Assembly: GCF_038096165.1 (NCBI RefSeq)
Contig: NZ_CP151076.1
Location: forward strand, 3,221,501-3,285,500
Source of the DNA: Pseudomonas sp. G.S.17
GTDB taxonomy: Bacteria; Pseudomonadota; Gammaproteobacteria; Pseudomonadales; Pseudomonadaceae
DNA: 64,000 nucleotides
Reading direction: 5' to 3'
The first letter of the stretch is position 1. Every line of letters starts with the position of its first letter. The position numbers were made by a program, and so were the translations under genes. Positions 8,458 to 18,502 of this stretch are shown here, piece after piece. The notes beneath the pieces were generated by a model. The model was not told the DNA's origin and did not search any database. It was given only the letters and a program-made list of their open reading frames with translations.

Positions 8458-11400
8458 TCATTTAAAATCACGACTGCGGACATCCAGCCCGGCAAGCAGC
8501 GGCGTCAGATCGAGCAGGCGCTGCGCGATCACATGCCGCACGCCCTTCTGCGACTCCAACCGCCCGAATACCTGCATCAACCTGGAGCCCACCAGAATCT
8601 TGCGTTGACGTTGAGCCAGGTCGAGCCAGACCACGACGTTGATCATGCCGAATTCATCTTCCAGGGTAACGAAGGTCACGCCACTGGCGGTACCCGGACG
8701 CTGGCGGCCCACCACCAGCCCGGCCACACTGATCATGCGTCCATGCTCAAGATCGAGCAGATCGTGAGCACTGTAAAAGCGTTTGGCGGCCAGTTGGCGG
8801 CGCAACATGGCCAGGGGATGAGGGCCCAATGTGGTTCCGGTCATGGTGTAATCGGCGAACACATCCTGCGCCACCGTCGGTAAAGGCAAGGCGATTTGCG
8901 TCTCTTCTACCGTATGTTCCGGGCCGAACAGCGGGCGTTGCGCTTCGACTCCGGCGACTTCCCAGCGCGCCCGATGGCGATGGCCGATCAGTCCGCGCAA
9001 TGCCCCTGCGTCAGCCAATGCCTCCAGAGCTCGGTTTTCCAGCGCTGCACGCAGGCTCAGATCAGTGGCATCAATAAATGTTCTGCCCGCCCTGGCAGAC
9101 TCGATATGCCGGGCATCTTCTTCACGAAAGCCGCGAATCATGCGCATGCCCATGCGAATCGCAAGGGTCCGGTTGCGCTCCTGATGCTCGACAGGTTCCA
9201 GTGAGCAATCCCAATCGCTGTAGCGCACATCCACCGGGCGAATTTCGATGTGGTGACGCCGCGCGTCCTGAAGAATCTGGTCGGGGCTGTAGAAACCCAT
9301 GGGCCAACTGTTGATCAGCGCGCAGGCGAAGGCCGCTGGCTCATGACATTTGAGCCAGCAACTGGCGTAGGTCAGCAAGGCGAAGCTGGCAGCATGGGAT
9401 TCCGGGAAACCATAACTGCCGAAGCCCTTGATTTGCTCGAAAATCCGGGTGATGAACTCTGGCTCATAACCATTGGCTTTCATGCGCTCAGCCAGACGCA
9501 GGCGGTGCGGCTCCAGCCCACCATGACGCTTCCAGGCAGCCATGGAACGGCGCAGTTCATCGGCTTCACCGGGGGTGTAATCGGCCGCCAGGATCGCGAC
9601 TTCCATCACCTGTTCCTGGAACAGGGGAACGCCAAGAGTGCGCTCGAAGACCTTTTTCAGTCTTGGTGGGTAAGTGACAGCTTCCTCATCGTTGCGCCTG
9701 CGCAGGTAGGGATGAACCATGTCGCCCTGAATCGGCCCCGGCCGGACGATGGCCACTTCGATGACCAGATCGTAGAAGGTCACAGGTTTGAGGCGCGGCA
9801 ACATGGCCATTTGCGCTCGGGACTCGATCTGGAATACTCCAATGGTGTCTGCCCGGCCGATCATTTCGTAGGTGGCAGGATCTTCAGCGGGCACTGACGC
9901 CAGGGTCCATTGCTGACCTCGATAAGTACGCACCAGATCGAAAGTGCGGCGCAACGCGCTGAGCATGCCGAGGGCGAGGATGTCGACCTTGAGCAAACCC
10001 ACCAGATCCAGATCATTTTTGTCCCACTGAATAATGGTGCGTTCGGCCATTGCCGCGTTTTCCACCGGCACCAGGGTTTCCAGCGGATGCTCGGAAATGA
10101 CAAAGCCGCCAGGATGCTGCGATAAATGCCGGGGGAAACCGATCAGCGTGTCCGTCAATGCCAGCACACGCCGCAAAATCGGCGCTTCGGGGTCAAAGCC
10201 GTTTTCGCGCAGACGATCCACCGGCGGCATTTCATCGCTCCAGCGGCTGAAACACTCCGCGAGTGCGTTGATCTGGTCCGGCGGCAAGCCCAGCACCTTG
10301 GCTACATCACGCACCGCTCCAGTGCCGTGATAAGTACTGGCCACGGCCGTCAGTGCTGCCCTGCCCCGGCCATAACGTTTGAAAACGTACTGCAAAACCT
10401 CCTCGCGGCGCTCATGTTCGAAATCCACGTCAATATCCGGCGGCTCGTTGCGCTCCCTGGAAATGAATCGCTCAAATAGCAGATTGCTCTTCTCGGGATT
10501 CAGTTCAGTGATGCCCAGGGCGAAACAGACCACGGAATTGGCCGCTGAACCCCGACCCTGGCACAAGATGTCGCGACTGCGCGCAAAGCAGACGATGTCG
10601 TGGACCGTGAGAAAGTAGCTCTCGAACTTCATCTCGCCGATCAGCTGCAATTCCTTTTCGATCTGCGCCCGGGTCGCTGGCTTCAGCCCTTTAGGCCAGC
10701 GCTTGCGCACGCCTTGCTCAGTCATTTCCCGCAGCCATGAGCCCGGCGTATGTGCTGCTGGCACCAGCTCGTGGGGATATTCATAACGTAACTGGCTCAA
10801 GTCGAAGGTGCAGCGCGCAGCGATCAACAGCGTTTGCGCCAATAACTGCTCGGGATACAGCTCAAGCAAGGCGCTGCGCGGACGCAGGTAACGCTCACCA
10901 TTGGCGAACAGCCGATGCCCGGCCTCGGCCACCGTGGTGTGATAGCGGATGGCGGTCATGGTGTCTTGCAGGGCACGACGCCCACGGGCATGCATATGCA
11001 CATCGCCACTGGCGACCAGCGGGATATTCAACTCGTGCGCCAGTGCCTGGAGTTGAGCGAGTCGCTGTTGATCATCCGGGCCACGATGCAGCTCGACCGC
11101 CAGCCACGTGGCTTCGGGGAATGTTTTTGCCAGCCACTGCCCATGGTCCTGAAGCGTTGCCGCTGGCAATTCGAGATCCGGCAGCCATAACGCCAACAAG
11201 CCGCTGCCCGCCCCCGGAAAATCTTCACGTAACGACAGGTATTGACCTTTTTTGGCTCTGCGCCGGGCCAGGGTTATCAACCGGCACAGCGCCTGATAGC
11301 CCCTGAGGTTTTCCACCAGAAGCACGACTTTTGGACCATCGACGATGCTGATCTCACTGCCGATGATCAACGGCAGACCGCTGTCCATGGCCGCCTGCCA

Positions 11401-11556
11401 GGCGCGCACGATGCCGGCCAATGTGCATTCGTCGGTGATCGCCAGGGCCTGGTATTCGTGCTCTTTGGCGCGCTGGAACAATTCTGCGGCGCTGGAGGCT
11501 CCACGCTGGAAACTGAAGTTCGACAGGCAATGCAGTTCAGCATAAGGGCTGTTCAT
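8458..11556 (-). CDS. dnaE2: Error-prone DNA polymerase III alpha subunit DnaE2 (ImuC)
   Basis: A C-family polymerase of 1,032 residues. It has an N-terminal PHP domain starting [12 protein letters not shown], the palm catalytic aspartates in [13 protein letters not shown], the finger region with GRGSAANS, and an OB fold near the C terminus. It is shorter than replicative DnaE (about 1,160) and belongs to the DnaE2 group that does translesion synthesis as part of the ImuA-ImuB-DnaE2 mutasome. The start overlaps the imuB stop in ATGA, implying coupling. It is the last gene of the lexA2 operon, so SOS induction is expected. Confidence 0.95.
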   Translation of the reverse strand: MNSPYAELHCLSNFSFQRGASSAAELFQRAKEHEYQALAITDECTLAGIVRAWQAAMDSGLPLIIGSEISIVDGPKVVLLVENLRGYQALCRLITLARRRAKKGQYLSLREDFPGAGSGLLALWLPDLELPAATLQDHGQWLAKTFPEATWLAVELHRGPDDQQRLAQLQALAHELNIPLVASGDVHMHARGRRALQDTMTAIRYHTTVAEAGHRLFANGERYLRPRSALLELYPEQLLAQTLLIAARCTFDLSQLRYEYPHELVPAAHTPGSWLREMTEQGVRKRWPKGLKPATRAQIEKELQLIGEMKFESYFLTVHDIVCFARSRDILCQGRGSAANSVVCFALGITELNPEKSNLLFERFISRERNEPPDIDVDFEHERREEVLQYVFKRYGRGRAALTAVASTYHGTGAVRDVAKVLGLPPDQINALAECFSRWSDEMPPVDRLRENGFDPEAPILRRVLALTDTLIGFPRHLSQHPGGFVISEHPLETLVPVENAAMAERTIIQWDKNDLDLVGLLKVDILALGMLSALRRTFDLVRTYRGQQWTLASVPAEDPATYEMIGRADTIGVFQIESRAQMAMLPRLKPVTFYDLVIEVAIVRPGPIQGDMVHPYLRRRNDEEAVTYPPRLKKVFERTLGVPLFQEQVMEVAILAADYTPGEADELRRSMAAWKRHGGLEPHRLRLAERMKANGYEPEFITRIFEQIKGFGSYGFPESHAASFALLTYASCWLKCHEPAAFACALINSWPMGFYSPDQILQDARRHHIEIRPVDVRYSDWDCSLEPVEHQERNRTLAIRMGMRMIRGFREEDARHIESARAGRTFIDATDLSLRAALENRALEALADAGALRGLIGHRHRARWEVAGVEAQRPLFGPEHTVEETQIALPLPTVAQDVFADYTMTGTTLGPHPLAMLRRQLAAKRFYSAHDLLDLEHGRMISVAGLVVGRQRPGTASGVTFVTLEDEFGMINVVVWLDLAQRQRKILVGSRLMQVFGRLESQKGVRHVIAQRLLDLTPLLAGLDVRSRDFK

Positions 11557-12968
11557 GCGAACCAGCCATGCAGCAACAGGTCGCCGCCCTCACCCACTGT
11601 TCGATAAGCCCAGCCACGCTGACCGGTACGGGTTTCGACCAGAAAATAGTCGCGCCGAATGTCGCCGCCGTCCCACCAGCCGGACTCGATACGCTCCGGC
11701 CCGGCGAGGATTCGCGTACCCGCTTCCGGCAATGGTGATGGCTGACTCAACAGCCAGCCGGGACGCGGCACTTTAGTCTGGGAAAGCCTGACTCTGGTTT
11801 CAGAGTCCGCTTGCCAGGCACATTCGGGCCGGTGATCGGCGCGCAGGCGCAAGCCATTGACTGATTCATCGCCCAGCCGCGCGCGCAGCCGTTCGCGTAA
11901 TTGCTCCCACGGCAGTGATTGCTGGGGCCGCTCATCAAACAGCTCCCGATGAGCCGGGACAAATGGTGGCAATTCACGGGCATGCAAGCGCACTGCGCGC
12001 ACCGGGGAAGGCACCTGAATCTGCTCCAGCCGGCCGCGCGCCAGTTCAAACAGCATGGCGCCATCACGTTCGGCGCTGAGCAATCCGACCGGCACCAGTG
12101 TGTCAGCGCCTACGAGATGTTCCAGATGCAAAGTGAAACGCTGGACGCCACTGTCACGTCCGCCGAGAAACATCGCCAGATCGGAAACCAGCCGTTTGAT
12201 GGGAAATAGCAAGGCCTGATGAGACTCGACGTCAAAATTGAGCTCGATACGCACATCGAAATAGTCCGGCGGGGTATAGAACTCCAGCGCCACTGGCCGC
12301 TCACCGAGCAAGGTATCCAGATGCTGCAGGACCTGCGCCGGAAAACGCCGGGCCAGACTGTTACGTTGCAGTCCGAGAACCTGCTGGAGATTGCGCAGGC
12401 CCATGCGCGACAAGGCCGTTGCGGTTTCGCGGGTCAGGCCGATGCGGTCTACCGGCATCTGCTCCAGGGTCCGGCGCAAGCTCTCGCTGCAGGTAACTGC
12501 CAGTCCGTCATGAACATTGGCCAGCATGCGCGCAGCCACCGGATTGGGCGCCACGACGATTCGGTGGGAAAACCCCAAAGCGTTCAACTCGGCGCGCAAC
12601 CGGGCTTCGAACACTGGCCACGGTCCGAACAAACCCAGGCTTGATTCGACTTCCATGATCAATACGCGCGGGTATTTCAGACTGACTTGCGAGCTGAAGC
12701 GATACGCCCAGGCTGCCAGCAAACGATGCCAGCGCTCGGTTTCCGCCGGGTCGAATTCAGCGGTTGCGAAATCACGCACCATGGCGTGGGCACTGGTCAA
12801 GGATTGACCGGGCCGCAGCCCCAAGGCTCGGGCGGCCGGATTGACCGCCTGCAATATCCGCCGTTGCGGCGTGCCGCTCAGCAGCGCCAGCGGTTCATCG
12901 GCATTGGTGCGGCGGCGCATGACGCCGTCGAGCGCCAGTTGTGGCAGCAAGACACAGGCCCACAACAT
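11553..12968 (-). CDS. imuB: ImuB, Y-family polymerase-like mutasome adaptor
   Basis: 471 residues beginning [14 protein letters not shown], the characteristic ImuB N terminus, followed by a Y-family palm/finger-like fold ([20 protein letters not shown]) and a C-terminal adaptor tail. In the known family the polymerase active site is degenerate and the protein links the beta clamp, ImuA and DnaE2. The frame is open a further 82 codons upstream, but that extension runs through imuA and has no family similarity; GAGG eight bases before 12,968 supports the start used. Its stop overlaps the dnaE2 start. Confidence 0.93.
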   Translation of the reverse strand: MLWACVLLPQLALDGVMRRRTNADEPLALLSGTPQRRILQAVNPAARALGLRPGQSLTSAHAMVRDFATAEFDPAETERWHRLLAAWAYRFSSQVSLKYPRVLIMEVESSLGLFGPWPVFEARLRAELNALGFSHRIVVAPNPVAARMLANVHDGLAVTCSESLRRTLEQMPVDRIGLTRETATALSRMGLRNLQQVLGLQRNSLARRFPAQVLQHLDTLLGERPVALEFYTPPDYFDVRIELNFDVESHQALLFPIKRLVSDLAMFLGGRDSGVQRFTLHLEHLVGADTLVPVGLLSAERDGAMLFELARGRLEQIQVPSPVRAVRLHARELPPFVPAHRELFDERPQQSLPWEQLRERLRARLGDESVNGLRLRADHRPECAWQADSETRVRLSQTKVPRPGWLLSQPSPLPEAGTRILAGPERIESGWWDGGDIRRDYFLVETRTGQRGWAYRTVGEGGDLLLHGWFA

Positions 12969-12975
12969 AAGAACC

Positions 12976-13596
12976 TCAAGCGCCTGTCGTAAAGGGGATG
13001 GGAAATGCCGGCGCCATACCGCCCCGACATTTGAGCACCCGCAATTGCAGGGGCCGGGTATCAATGGCAATGCGCAACGCAGCGGGCGATGGATTGGTCG
13101 CGGCCTGTATCGGGCGGCAGGCGAAGGCCAGGGTCTGCCCGGTTTCGGCGGCCACTTGCAAGCGACGCAGCGCCCGGTCATCCGCTTGCCGGGGCCAGCA
13201 CACCACCGCGCCACAACTGCCGGAGCGCAAGCATTGCTCGGCCGCCCACAAGCCGTCGCGCTCGCTGGCCTGAATCACTGCCAGCCAGCGTAGATCGACA
13301 CCGGCCGCTTCCCACGCCTGAGGGTAAGGAATGAACGGCGGTGCAACCAGGACGATACGTTCGCCCTTGTCAGCCAGCCGCGCCAGGGTTGGCCATAACA
13401 GACGCAATTCGCCGCTGCCATCGGCAGGGATCAGGATTTCACTGAGCGCCGAGGCAGGCCAGCCACCTGTAGGCAGCGCGGCATCCAGGGCTGAATGGCC
13501 GGTGGGTTGCGGACTGACCGGGGGCGCACTTTGCCGGCCTTTCCAGACCCGTCGCTCGTCCAGCAGCGCATCGAGGCTGACCACGGCGCCCATCAT
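12976..13596 (-). CDS. imuA: ImuA, RecA/SulA-like mutasome component
   Basis: 206 residues with weak RecA-like character: GGWPASALSEIL near residue 44 corresponds to the family's degenerate P-loop area, followed by RIVLVAPPF and GAVVCWPR. In known cassettes ImuA binds ImuB and RecA and is needed for damage-induced mutagenesis. The gene lies between lexA2 (4-base overlap with its stop) and imuB (7-base gap), in the standard cassette order. Two adjacent Met codons are available at the start. Confidence 0.9.
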   Translation of the reverse strand: MMGAVVSLDALLDERRVWKGRQSAPPVSPQPTGHSALDAALPTGGWPASALSEILIPADGSGELRLLWPTLARLADKGERIVLVAPPFIPYPQAWEAAGVDLRWLAVIQASERDGLWAAEQCLRSGSCGAVVCWPRQADDRALRRLQVAAETGQTLAFACRPIQAATNPSPAALRIAIDTRPLQLRVLKCRGGMAPAFPIPFTTGA

Positions 13597-14210
13597 TCAC
13601 GCCTGACCAGGCCACAGAACACGCCTTCGATGGCGAAATCCTGATGGGGCTCGACCACAATCGGCGCATAAGCCGGGTTACGCGGCAGCAGGAGAAATTG
13701 GTTATGGCCGGTTTGCAGGCGTTTGATGGTGACTTCGCCGTCCAGCCGTGCAACCACGATCTGCCCGTCCTGGGCTTCGCTGCTTCGATGGACGCCGACC
13801 AGGTCACCATCAAGGATGCCGTCCTCGATCATCGAGTCGCCCTGCACCCGCAGCAGATAATCCGGCACGCGGGAAAACGTGGCGCGGTCCAGCAGCAAGG
13901 TGTCGTGGGTGCCGACATCCGGACCGATCGGCATGCCGGCGGCCACGCGGCCCATGACCGGAATTTCCAGCAGCTCGGGACGCGGGGCGGTCTGTATCAG
14001 GCGAATGCCTCTGGCCTGATTGGGCATGACTTCGATCAAGCCGGCCTCGGTCAAGGCGAGAATGTGTTTGCGTGCCACGCTGCGCGAGGCAAAACCGAAG
14101 GCTTCGGAGATTTCCGCAAGGCTCGGCGATTGACCCTGCTGCGCGATGCGATCGCGAATGAAGGTAAGAATTGCGCTGCGGCGAGGAGATAATATGCTCA
14201 TGGAGTACAT
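13593..14210 (-). CDS. lexA2: LexA-type SOS repressor (LexA2)
   Basis: 205 residues. Winged helix-turn-helix domain (LSPRRSAILTFIRDR, then SLAEISEAFGF and SVARKHILALTEAG), self-cleavage site Ala91-Gly92 (RVAAGMP), catalytic Ser126 (GDSMIEDG) and Lys163 (EVTIKRL). As first gene of the imuA-imuB-dnaE2 operon it corresponds to the second LexA found in pseudomonads. The start at 14,210 has AGGAG five bases upstream; the next ATG (14,201) would match LexA homologues in length but is far from any ribosome binding site. Either start lies in or beside the operator. Confidence 0.93.
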   Translation of the reverse strand: MYSMSILSPRRSAILTFIRDRIAQQGQSPSLAEISEAFGFASRSVARKHILALTEAGLIEVMPNQARGIRLIQTAPRPELLEIPVMGRVAAGMPIGPDVGTHDTLLLDRATFSRVPDYLLRVQGDSMIEDGILDGDLVGVHRSSEAQDGQIVVARLDGEVTIKRLQTGHNQFLLLPRNPAYAPIVVEPHQDFAIEGVFCGLVRRE

Positions 14211-14219
14211 TTGTACTCC
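14202..14219. promoter_or_regulatory. LexA2 operator over the lexA2 start
   Basis: A perfect 7+7 palindrome, GGAGTAC-N4-GTACTCC. It resembles the AGTAC-N4-GTGCT-type motif reported for Pseudomonas LexA2 rather than the E. coli CTG-N10-CAG box. On the coding strand its first half includes the AGGAG ribosome binding site and its centre contains the ATG. Confidence 0.8.
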
Positions 14220-14285
14220 TTTGCGCTTTTGCTGCCTAGAGCATTTGGTCGCCAGACTCGAAATCAGCGGCCCGCTAAGGCTGAA

Positions 14286-14966
14286 TCAAGTCGGACAGCC
14301 TTCGGCGCCGTGGTTCAGCCCTTGCTTGTAGTTCTCGTACTCGAGCGTCGCTTTGCCGTTGGTCCACTTGAGGGTCAGCACGGACAACGAGTCAAAATCA
14401 TCGCCCGTCCAGTCGTTCACAAGTTTGATTTTTTGCCCGGACGCTTCCTCTGCCACCTTGTTGATCAACTCAGGCAGATAGCCGTGGGACCAGGCAGTGT
14501 AAATCGTCGCATCGCGGTACTTGTCATTCATTAATTCATCGGCCAGATCGCTGGTGTCATTGGCCGCGAAGTCGATATTGATGGGCAGGCCAAGTTTTAT
14601 CGCGCTGGGACCAACCGTCATCAAGGGACGCAGATAGCTATAGGAATGATCGCCCTCACCTTCTTCAACGTGACGGCTGGGGTTGGCGGCAAAGATGAAA
14701 TTGGCCTTGCCGAATTCCTTGGGCAGCAGCTCTGACAGATCGATGGCGCGATTCAGGCCCTGACAGTTCAACTGGCCCAGGCCCATTGAAGGTTTTTCCG
14801 CGTGGCGCATGAACACCAGCGTTTGTGTACCGTTCTTGGGTTCGGCATGTACGCCCTTGCCCACGCTGAACAACAACGCCGAAGACGCTATAAGCAATAC
14901 AGGGAGGACGAAGAATGCACAGCGACGCTGGAATCGGGTGATGAGGGGCGCTTTGAAAATTTTCAT
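14286..14966 (-). CDS. Exported histidine phosphatase-like protein
   Basis: 226 residues with an N-terminal hydrophobic segment (FFVLPVLLIASSALLF) that may be a signal peptide or membrane anchor. The RHG-type motif is present as LVFMRHAEKP near residue 53, and a second histidine appears in WSHGYLPEL, consistent with a branch-2-like histidine phosphatase fold. The substrate is unknown and the second half is poorly conserved compared with phosphoglycerate mutases. It stands alone between lexA2 (75-base gap) and the MFS gene. Confidence 0.7.
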   Translation of the reverse strand: MKIFKAPLITRFQRRCAFFVLPVLLIASSALLFSVGKGVHAEPKNGTQTLVFMRHAEKPSMGLGQLNCQGLNRAIDLSELLPKEFGKANFIFAANPSRHVEEGEGDHSYSYLRPLMTVGPSAIKLGLPINIDFAANDTSDLADELMNDKYRDATIYTAWSHGYLPELINKVAEEASGQKIKLVNDWTGDDFDSLSVLTLKWTNGKATLEYENYKQGLNHGAEGCPT

Positions 14967-15248
14967 TATTCTCGGATTCTGGTACGCATTTATTGGAGAT
15001 ATAGCGCCAATCGCTACTGCGAATATGCTTCCCTGACTGGGTTCGCTCCCCGCAACTCCATGTTCCGATCAGCATGCGGCTGGCTGTGAAGGCCGCTCAC
15101 AGGCTAGTTGTCCAATGTGTCGATTTAAAGAATGTGACGATAAGAGTCAAATAAGGCCTGAAGGTTGCATCCAGGGTCATAAATACTCGAACTATCAACG
15201 AGTAAAATGCTGTCCCGTTATAGAGACCGAAAGACTATTACTCGAAAG

Positions 15249-16442
15249 CTACTTGCGCAGCCCGCAGACAATTGCGCTTAGCGCAACCGCAAGCCCGGCG
15301 CCAGCAAACACCCATGTGGCAGAGGCCACCGGCAATAACACCCCCGCCAACAATGGGCCCAGTCCGGCACCGATGTCTCGCCAGACAGCGTTGGCGGCCA
15401 AGGCCTGCACTCGACCCGGCCCAGGGTTGCGTTGCGCAACCAGCGTGGTCACCAGGGGCAGTTGCACCGCGCGCAAGATCAACACGCTGGCCGCCCCGAG
15501 AATCAACCAATGGGAACCGAACGCCGTGAGTGCGATGCAGGTCAGCACCGAGCACACCACCAGCATGTTCACCGCCCCGACATGATCAGCAAGGCGACCG
15601 CCCAATGGGCTCAAGAGCATTTCCGAGACATAACGCAACGCTAGCAGCACCCCCGCAACCAGAACGGCATTGGTGCCCATCACGGCTTGCGCCTGCAGCG
15701 ACAAGCCAAAAATGAACAGCCCGTCCAGCGCGACGCCTTCGACGAACGACCAGATCGCAACACTGTCCGGTGCCTTGAAACGGCGACCCGAAGCGGTCGG
15801 CATGACATGTGCGAGCCCCGGTAAGCCACGGGCCACCCAGCAACCGAGCAGCGCGGCCAAGGCCAGCACAATAAACACCGGCCGGGGGCCGAACTGGATA
15901 CTGATCAATGCGCCAACCGGCAAGGCCAGCATCGGGCCGATCGCGATATAGGCCCGAGAACGACCTGAGCGATGCGCCGCCCCCGCAGGTTCCGAAGTGG
16001 CCAGAACCTGCGTAGACAAATTGAGCGCCGCGTAGGCCAATCCCCAACCCAGGCGCAGGATCAACAGCCACCAGAATCCGGAAATGACCGCATTGCCGAG
16101 CGCGCATACCGTCGCTGTCGCCGCAGCCAGCATGACTGTAGGACGATCACCATGGCGCGCGTAATAACGCACCACGTAGCTATAACCAAAAATCCTCACC
16201 AGCCGATTGGCCGCCAACAGCACTCCGGCCTGGGCCAGGCTGATGCCAAATGCCTGCACATGCATCGGCAGCAGCAGATACAGCAACACGTCACTGGGTA
16301 AACACAGCGCCAGGACTATGGCCGAACGACGGGAGGCAGCATCAACGGAAGGTTTAACCGCAGGCATTTCGAGCAACAGCCGGTTACAAAACGGACGTGC
16401 AGCATGAGGCTCTGGAATGCGGACTGACAACCCTTCTTTCAT
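15249..16442 (-). CDS. MFS transporter
   Basis: A major facilitator of 397 residues with about 12 hydrophobic segments and the loop 2-3 area near RLVRIFGYSYVVRYYARHGDRPTV split around short pieces. No substrate-specific motif is recognised. Start is uncertain: 16,442 is used, but the ATG at 16,367 (MPAVKPSVDAASRR) would put the first membrane helix at the usual distance. The gene diverges from ptxS, and the PtxS box at 16,556-16,569 lies about 114 bases upstream of the start used here, so control by PtxS is possible but unproven. Confidence 0.82.
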   Translation of the reverse strand: MKEGLSVRIPEPHAARPFCNRLLLEMPAVKPSVDAASRRSAIVLALCLPSDVLLYLLLPMHVQAFGISLAQAGVLLAANRLVRIFGYSYVVRYYARHGDRPTVMLAAATATVCALGNAVISGFWWLLILRLGWGLAYAALNLSTQVLATSEPAGAAHRSGRSRAYIAIGPMLALPVGALISIQFGPRPVFIVLALAALLGCWVARGLPGLAHVMPTASGRRFKAPDSVAIWSFVEGVALDGLFIFGLSLQAQAVMGTNAVLVAGVLLALRYVSEMLLSPLGGRLADHVGAVNMLVVCSVLTCIALTAFGSHWLILGAASVLILRAVQLPLVTTLVAQRNPGPGRVQALAANAVWRDIGAGLGPLLAGVLLPVASATWVFAGAGLAVALSAIVCGLRK

Positions 16443-16555
16443 AAAACTGTCACGCCAATGCGCTGCGCAGGATTGAACATTGACCCGGCGCCAGATCCAC
16501 AAATACCGCCTTTCATCCGGCGCCGTGTTGACGTGAGCGCGGCGATGGTGTTTTC

Positions 16556-16569
16556 TGAAACCGTTTTCA
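16556..16569. promoter_or_regulatory. PtxS operator upstream of ptxS
   Basis: TGAAACCGTTTTCA differs at one base from the palindrome TGAAACCGGTTTCA known as the PtxS site in pseudomonads. It lies 47-60 bases before the ptxS start and fits autoregulation. Confidence 0.85.
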
Positions 16570-16615
16570 GAGCCCGTAAAACTAGCCCGCCAATAAATCC
16601 AACAGGGTGTTCAAT

Positions 16616-17638
16616 GTGAGTAGTTTTCCTCCGTCGCCGCGTGTGCGCGTGACCATGAATGATGTTGCCGATCTGGCCGGTGTATCCAAGGCCAGCGTCT
16701 CGCGTTTTATAGGCGATGACCGGCAATTACTCTCCGATGCCATCGCCTTGCGCATTGAACAGGCTATCGAAACCCTCGGTTATCGCCCCAATCAAATGGC
16801 TCGCGGCCTGAAGCGCGGTCGTACGCGGTTGATCGGCATGCTCGTCGCCGACATTCGCAACCCCTATTCCATTGCCGTCATGCACGGTGTCGAAACCGCC
16901 TGCCGACGTCACGGTTACAGCCTTGTGGTGTGCAATACCGATCGCGATGACGAGCAGGAACGCCTGCATCTGGCGGCGCTGCGTTCTTACAACATCGAGG
17001 GTTTGATCGTGAATACCCTCGGGCATCACCTTGATGAACTGCGCGATCTGCATCGCGAACTGCCCATGGTTCTGGTGGATCGCCGAGTCGATCAGCTGGA
17101 CAGTGATCTGGTGGGACTGAACAACAGTGCAGCGGTGCAACAAGCCATCGATCATCTGGAAAGCTGCGGCTACCGCGACATCTTGCTGGTCAGCGAGCAA
17201 CAGGACGGGACCAGCACCCGCCTGGAACGAACCGAAGCCTTCACCCGCCTGATGGAGCAGCGACCCCGGCTTCGTGGTCAGGTCACGCAAACCGATGAGC
17301 AACTGGCCGACAATCTGCGATCCTTTCTCGCCGCACCGGGCCCCGGCCCCAAGGCGCTGTTCACCGCCAATGGCGTGGCGACGCTGACCTCCACCCGGCT
17401 GCTTCGTGAGCTGGGTTGCGACCTTTTTGATGATATCGGCCTGATCGCCCTGGATGAACTGGACTGGTATCCCTTGGTGGGCAGCGGCATTACTTCCCTC
17501 GCCCAACCCACCCATGACATCGGCATTACCGCATTCGAATGCCTGCTCAACCGGCTGCGTGGCGATCAGGCACCCAGCCGGCTGTTCGACTTTCCAGCGA
17601 AATTGATTGTGCGCGGCTCGACTCGACCGCGCTCCTGA
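16616..17638 (+). CDS. ptxS: PtxS, LacI-family repressor of 2-ketogluconate genes
   Basis: 340 residues with an N-terminal LacI helix-turn-helix (TMNDVADLAGVSKASVSRFI, then RPNQMARGLKRGRTRLIGM) and a periplasmic-binding-protein-like sensor domain. The stretches around SKASVSRFIGDDRQLLSD and HGVETACRRHGYSLVVCNT match P. aeruginosa PtxS closely. In the known system 2-ketogluconate releases PtxS from its operators. Start is GTG at 16,616 with AGGG upstream, giving MSSFPPSPRV, in register with known PtxS; an in-frame GTG at 16,607 is the alternative. It heads the kgu locus and has an operator on each side. Confidence 0.93.
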   Translation: MSSFPPSPRVRVTMNDVADLAGVSKASVSRFIGDDRQLLSDAIALRIEQAIETLGYRPNQMARGLKRGRTRLIGMLVADIRNPYSIAVMHGVETACRRHGYSLVVCNTDRDDEQERLHLAALRSYNIEGLIVNTLGHHLDELRDLHRELPMVLVDRRVDQLDSDLVGLNNSAAVQQAIDHLESCGYRDILLVSEQQDGTSTRLERTEAFTRLMEQRPRLRGQVTQTDEQLADNLRSFLAAPGPGPKALFTANGVATLTSTRLLRELGCDLFDDIGLIALDELDWYPLVGSGITSLAQPTHDIGITAFECLLNRLRGDQAPSRLFDFPAKLIVRGSTRPRS

Positions 17639-17677
17639 CATGAACGACCGCTGTTCGATCCACTTTTTACGTAAAAA

Positions 17678-17691
17678 TGAAACCGGTTTCA
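17678..17691. promoter_or_regulatory. PtxS operator upstream of kguE
   Basis: TGAAACCGGTTTCA, a perfect 14-bp palindrome identical to the reported PtxS site. It ends 13 bases before the kguE start and so would cover the transcription start or leader. An AT-rich palindrome TTTTTACGTAAAAA abuts it at 17,664-17,677. Confidence 0.92.
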
Positions 17692-17704
17692 GAGGATAAA
17701 AATA

Positions 17705-18502
17705 ATGCACATGAACCCCGTCTCCATCAGTCTTTCAAGCTTCGGCGCCGATCTGGTTCGTCAGCGCGGGCAAGCCGCCTTTATTCCACTATTGGTTGAT
17801 AGCAACGTCTCGCGCATCGAATTGCGCGAAGAGCTGTTCACTGTTGAGGATTTCCCCGCCCTGGCTCTGGCGATTCAGGTTCAAGGCCTGGAGTGTCTGT
17901 ATTCGGCGCCGCTGGAATTGTGGCTGGCTGATCAGACGCAACCCAATCCACAACTGACCGCAACCCTGCTACGGGCCCATACCTGCGGCGCGAAGTGGCT
18001 GAAAGTTTCTCTCGGTCACTTTACTGACGCCTGTGATTTACAGGCGCTCAGTGAGGAACTGGCCCACCACGATGTGCAACTGCTGGTGGAAAACGACCAG
18101 ACAGCCCACGGCGGAATAATCGCGCCCTTGCGCCGTTTCTTCGCGCAGATAGAAGCCCTGAAACTGGACATCGGCATGACCTTCGATGTCGGCAATTGGC
18201 AGTGGCAGGACCAGAATGTGCTCAGCGCCGCGCAGCAATTGGGGCGCTTCGTGCAATACGTGCATTTCAAGGCCGTGACCCGCAACGCCAGTGACAAGCT
18301 GGTTGCGGTCCCGCCCACCGAGGCTGACTTGCCTGCATGGCGACAACTGCTGGCGTATATGCCGGACGCAGTCCCGCGTGCCATCGAATACCCGTTGCAA
18401 GGCGACGATTTGCTGGCGATCACCCGCCAGCAGGTGGCCATCCTGGCGCGTCTCGCTCCGGATGCGCCGATTCAGCCACGGGAGGCATTGAGCCATGTCT
18501 GA
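17705..18502 (+). CDS. kguE: KguE, sugar phosphate isomerase/epimerase-like TIM barrel
   Basis: 265 residues of the AP endonuclease 2 / xylose isomerase-like TIM-barrel family, with metal-site-like segments [25 protein letters not shown] and QYVHFKAV. KguE is the first gene of the kgu operon; its exact biochemical step in 2-ketogluconate use is not settled. AGAGG lies eight bases before the ATG. The operator ends just upstream. It overlaps kguK by 8 bases. Confidence 0.9.
   Translation: MHMNPVSISLSSFGADLVRQRGQAAFIPLLVDSNVSRIELREELFTVEDFPALALAIQVQGLECLYSAPLELWLADQTQPNPQLTATLLRAHTCGAKWLKVSLGHFTDACDLQALSEELAHHDVQLLVENDQTAHGGIIAPLRRFFAQIEALKLDIGMTFDVGNWQWQDQNVLSAAQQLGRFVQYVHFKAVTRNASDKLVAVPPTEADLPAWRQLLAYMPDAVPRAIEYPLQGDDLLAITRQQVAILARLAPDAPIQPREALSHV

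Noticed and set aside
12969..13214. Extended N terminus for ImuB
   Set aside because: The extra 82 codons overlap imuA, show no similarity, and the ATG at 12,968 has a good ribosome binding site and the family-typical start MLWAC.
17664..17677. TTTTTACGTAAAAA palindrome as terminator of ptxS
   Set aside because: The stem is purely A-T apart from the central CG, so it would not form a stable RNA hairpin; more likely part of the kgu promoter region.
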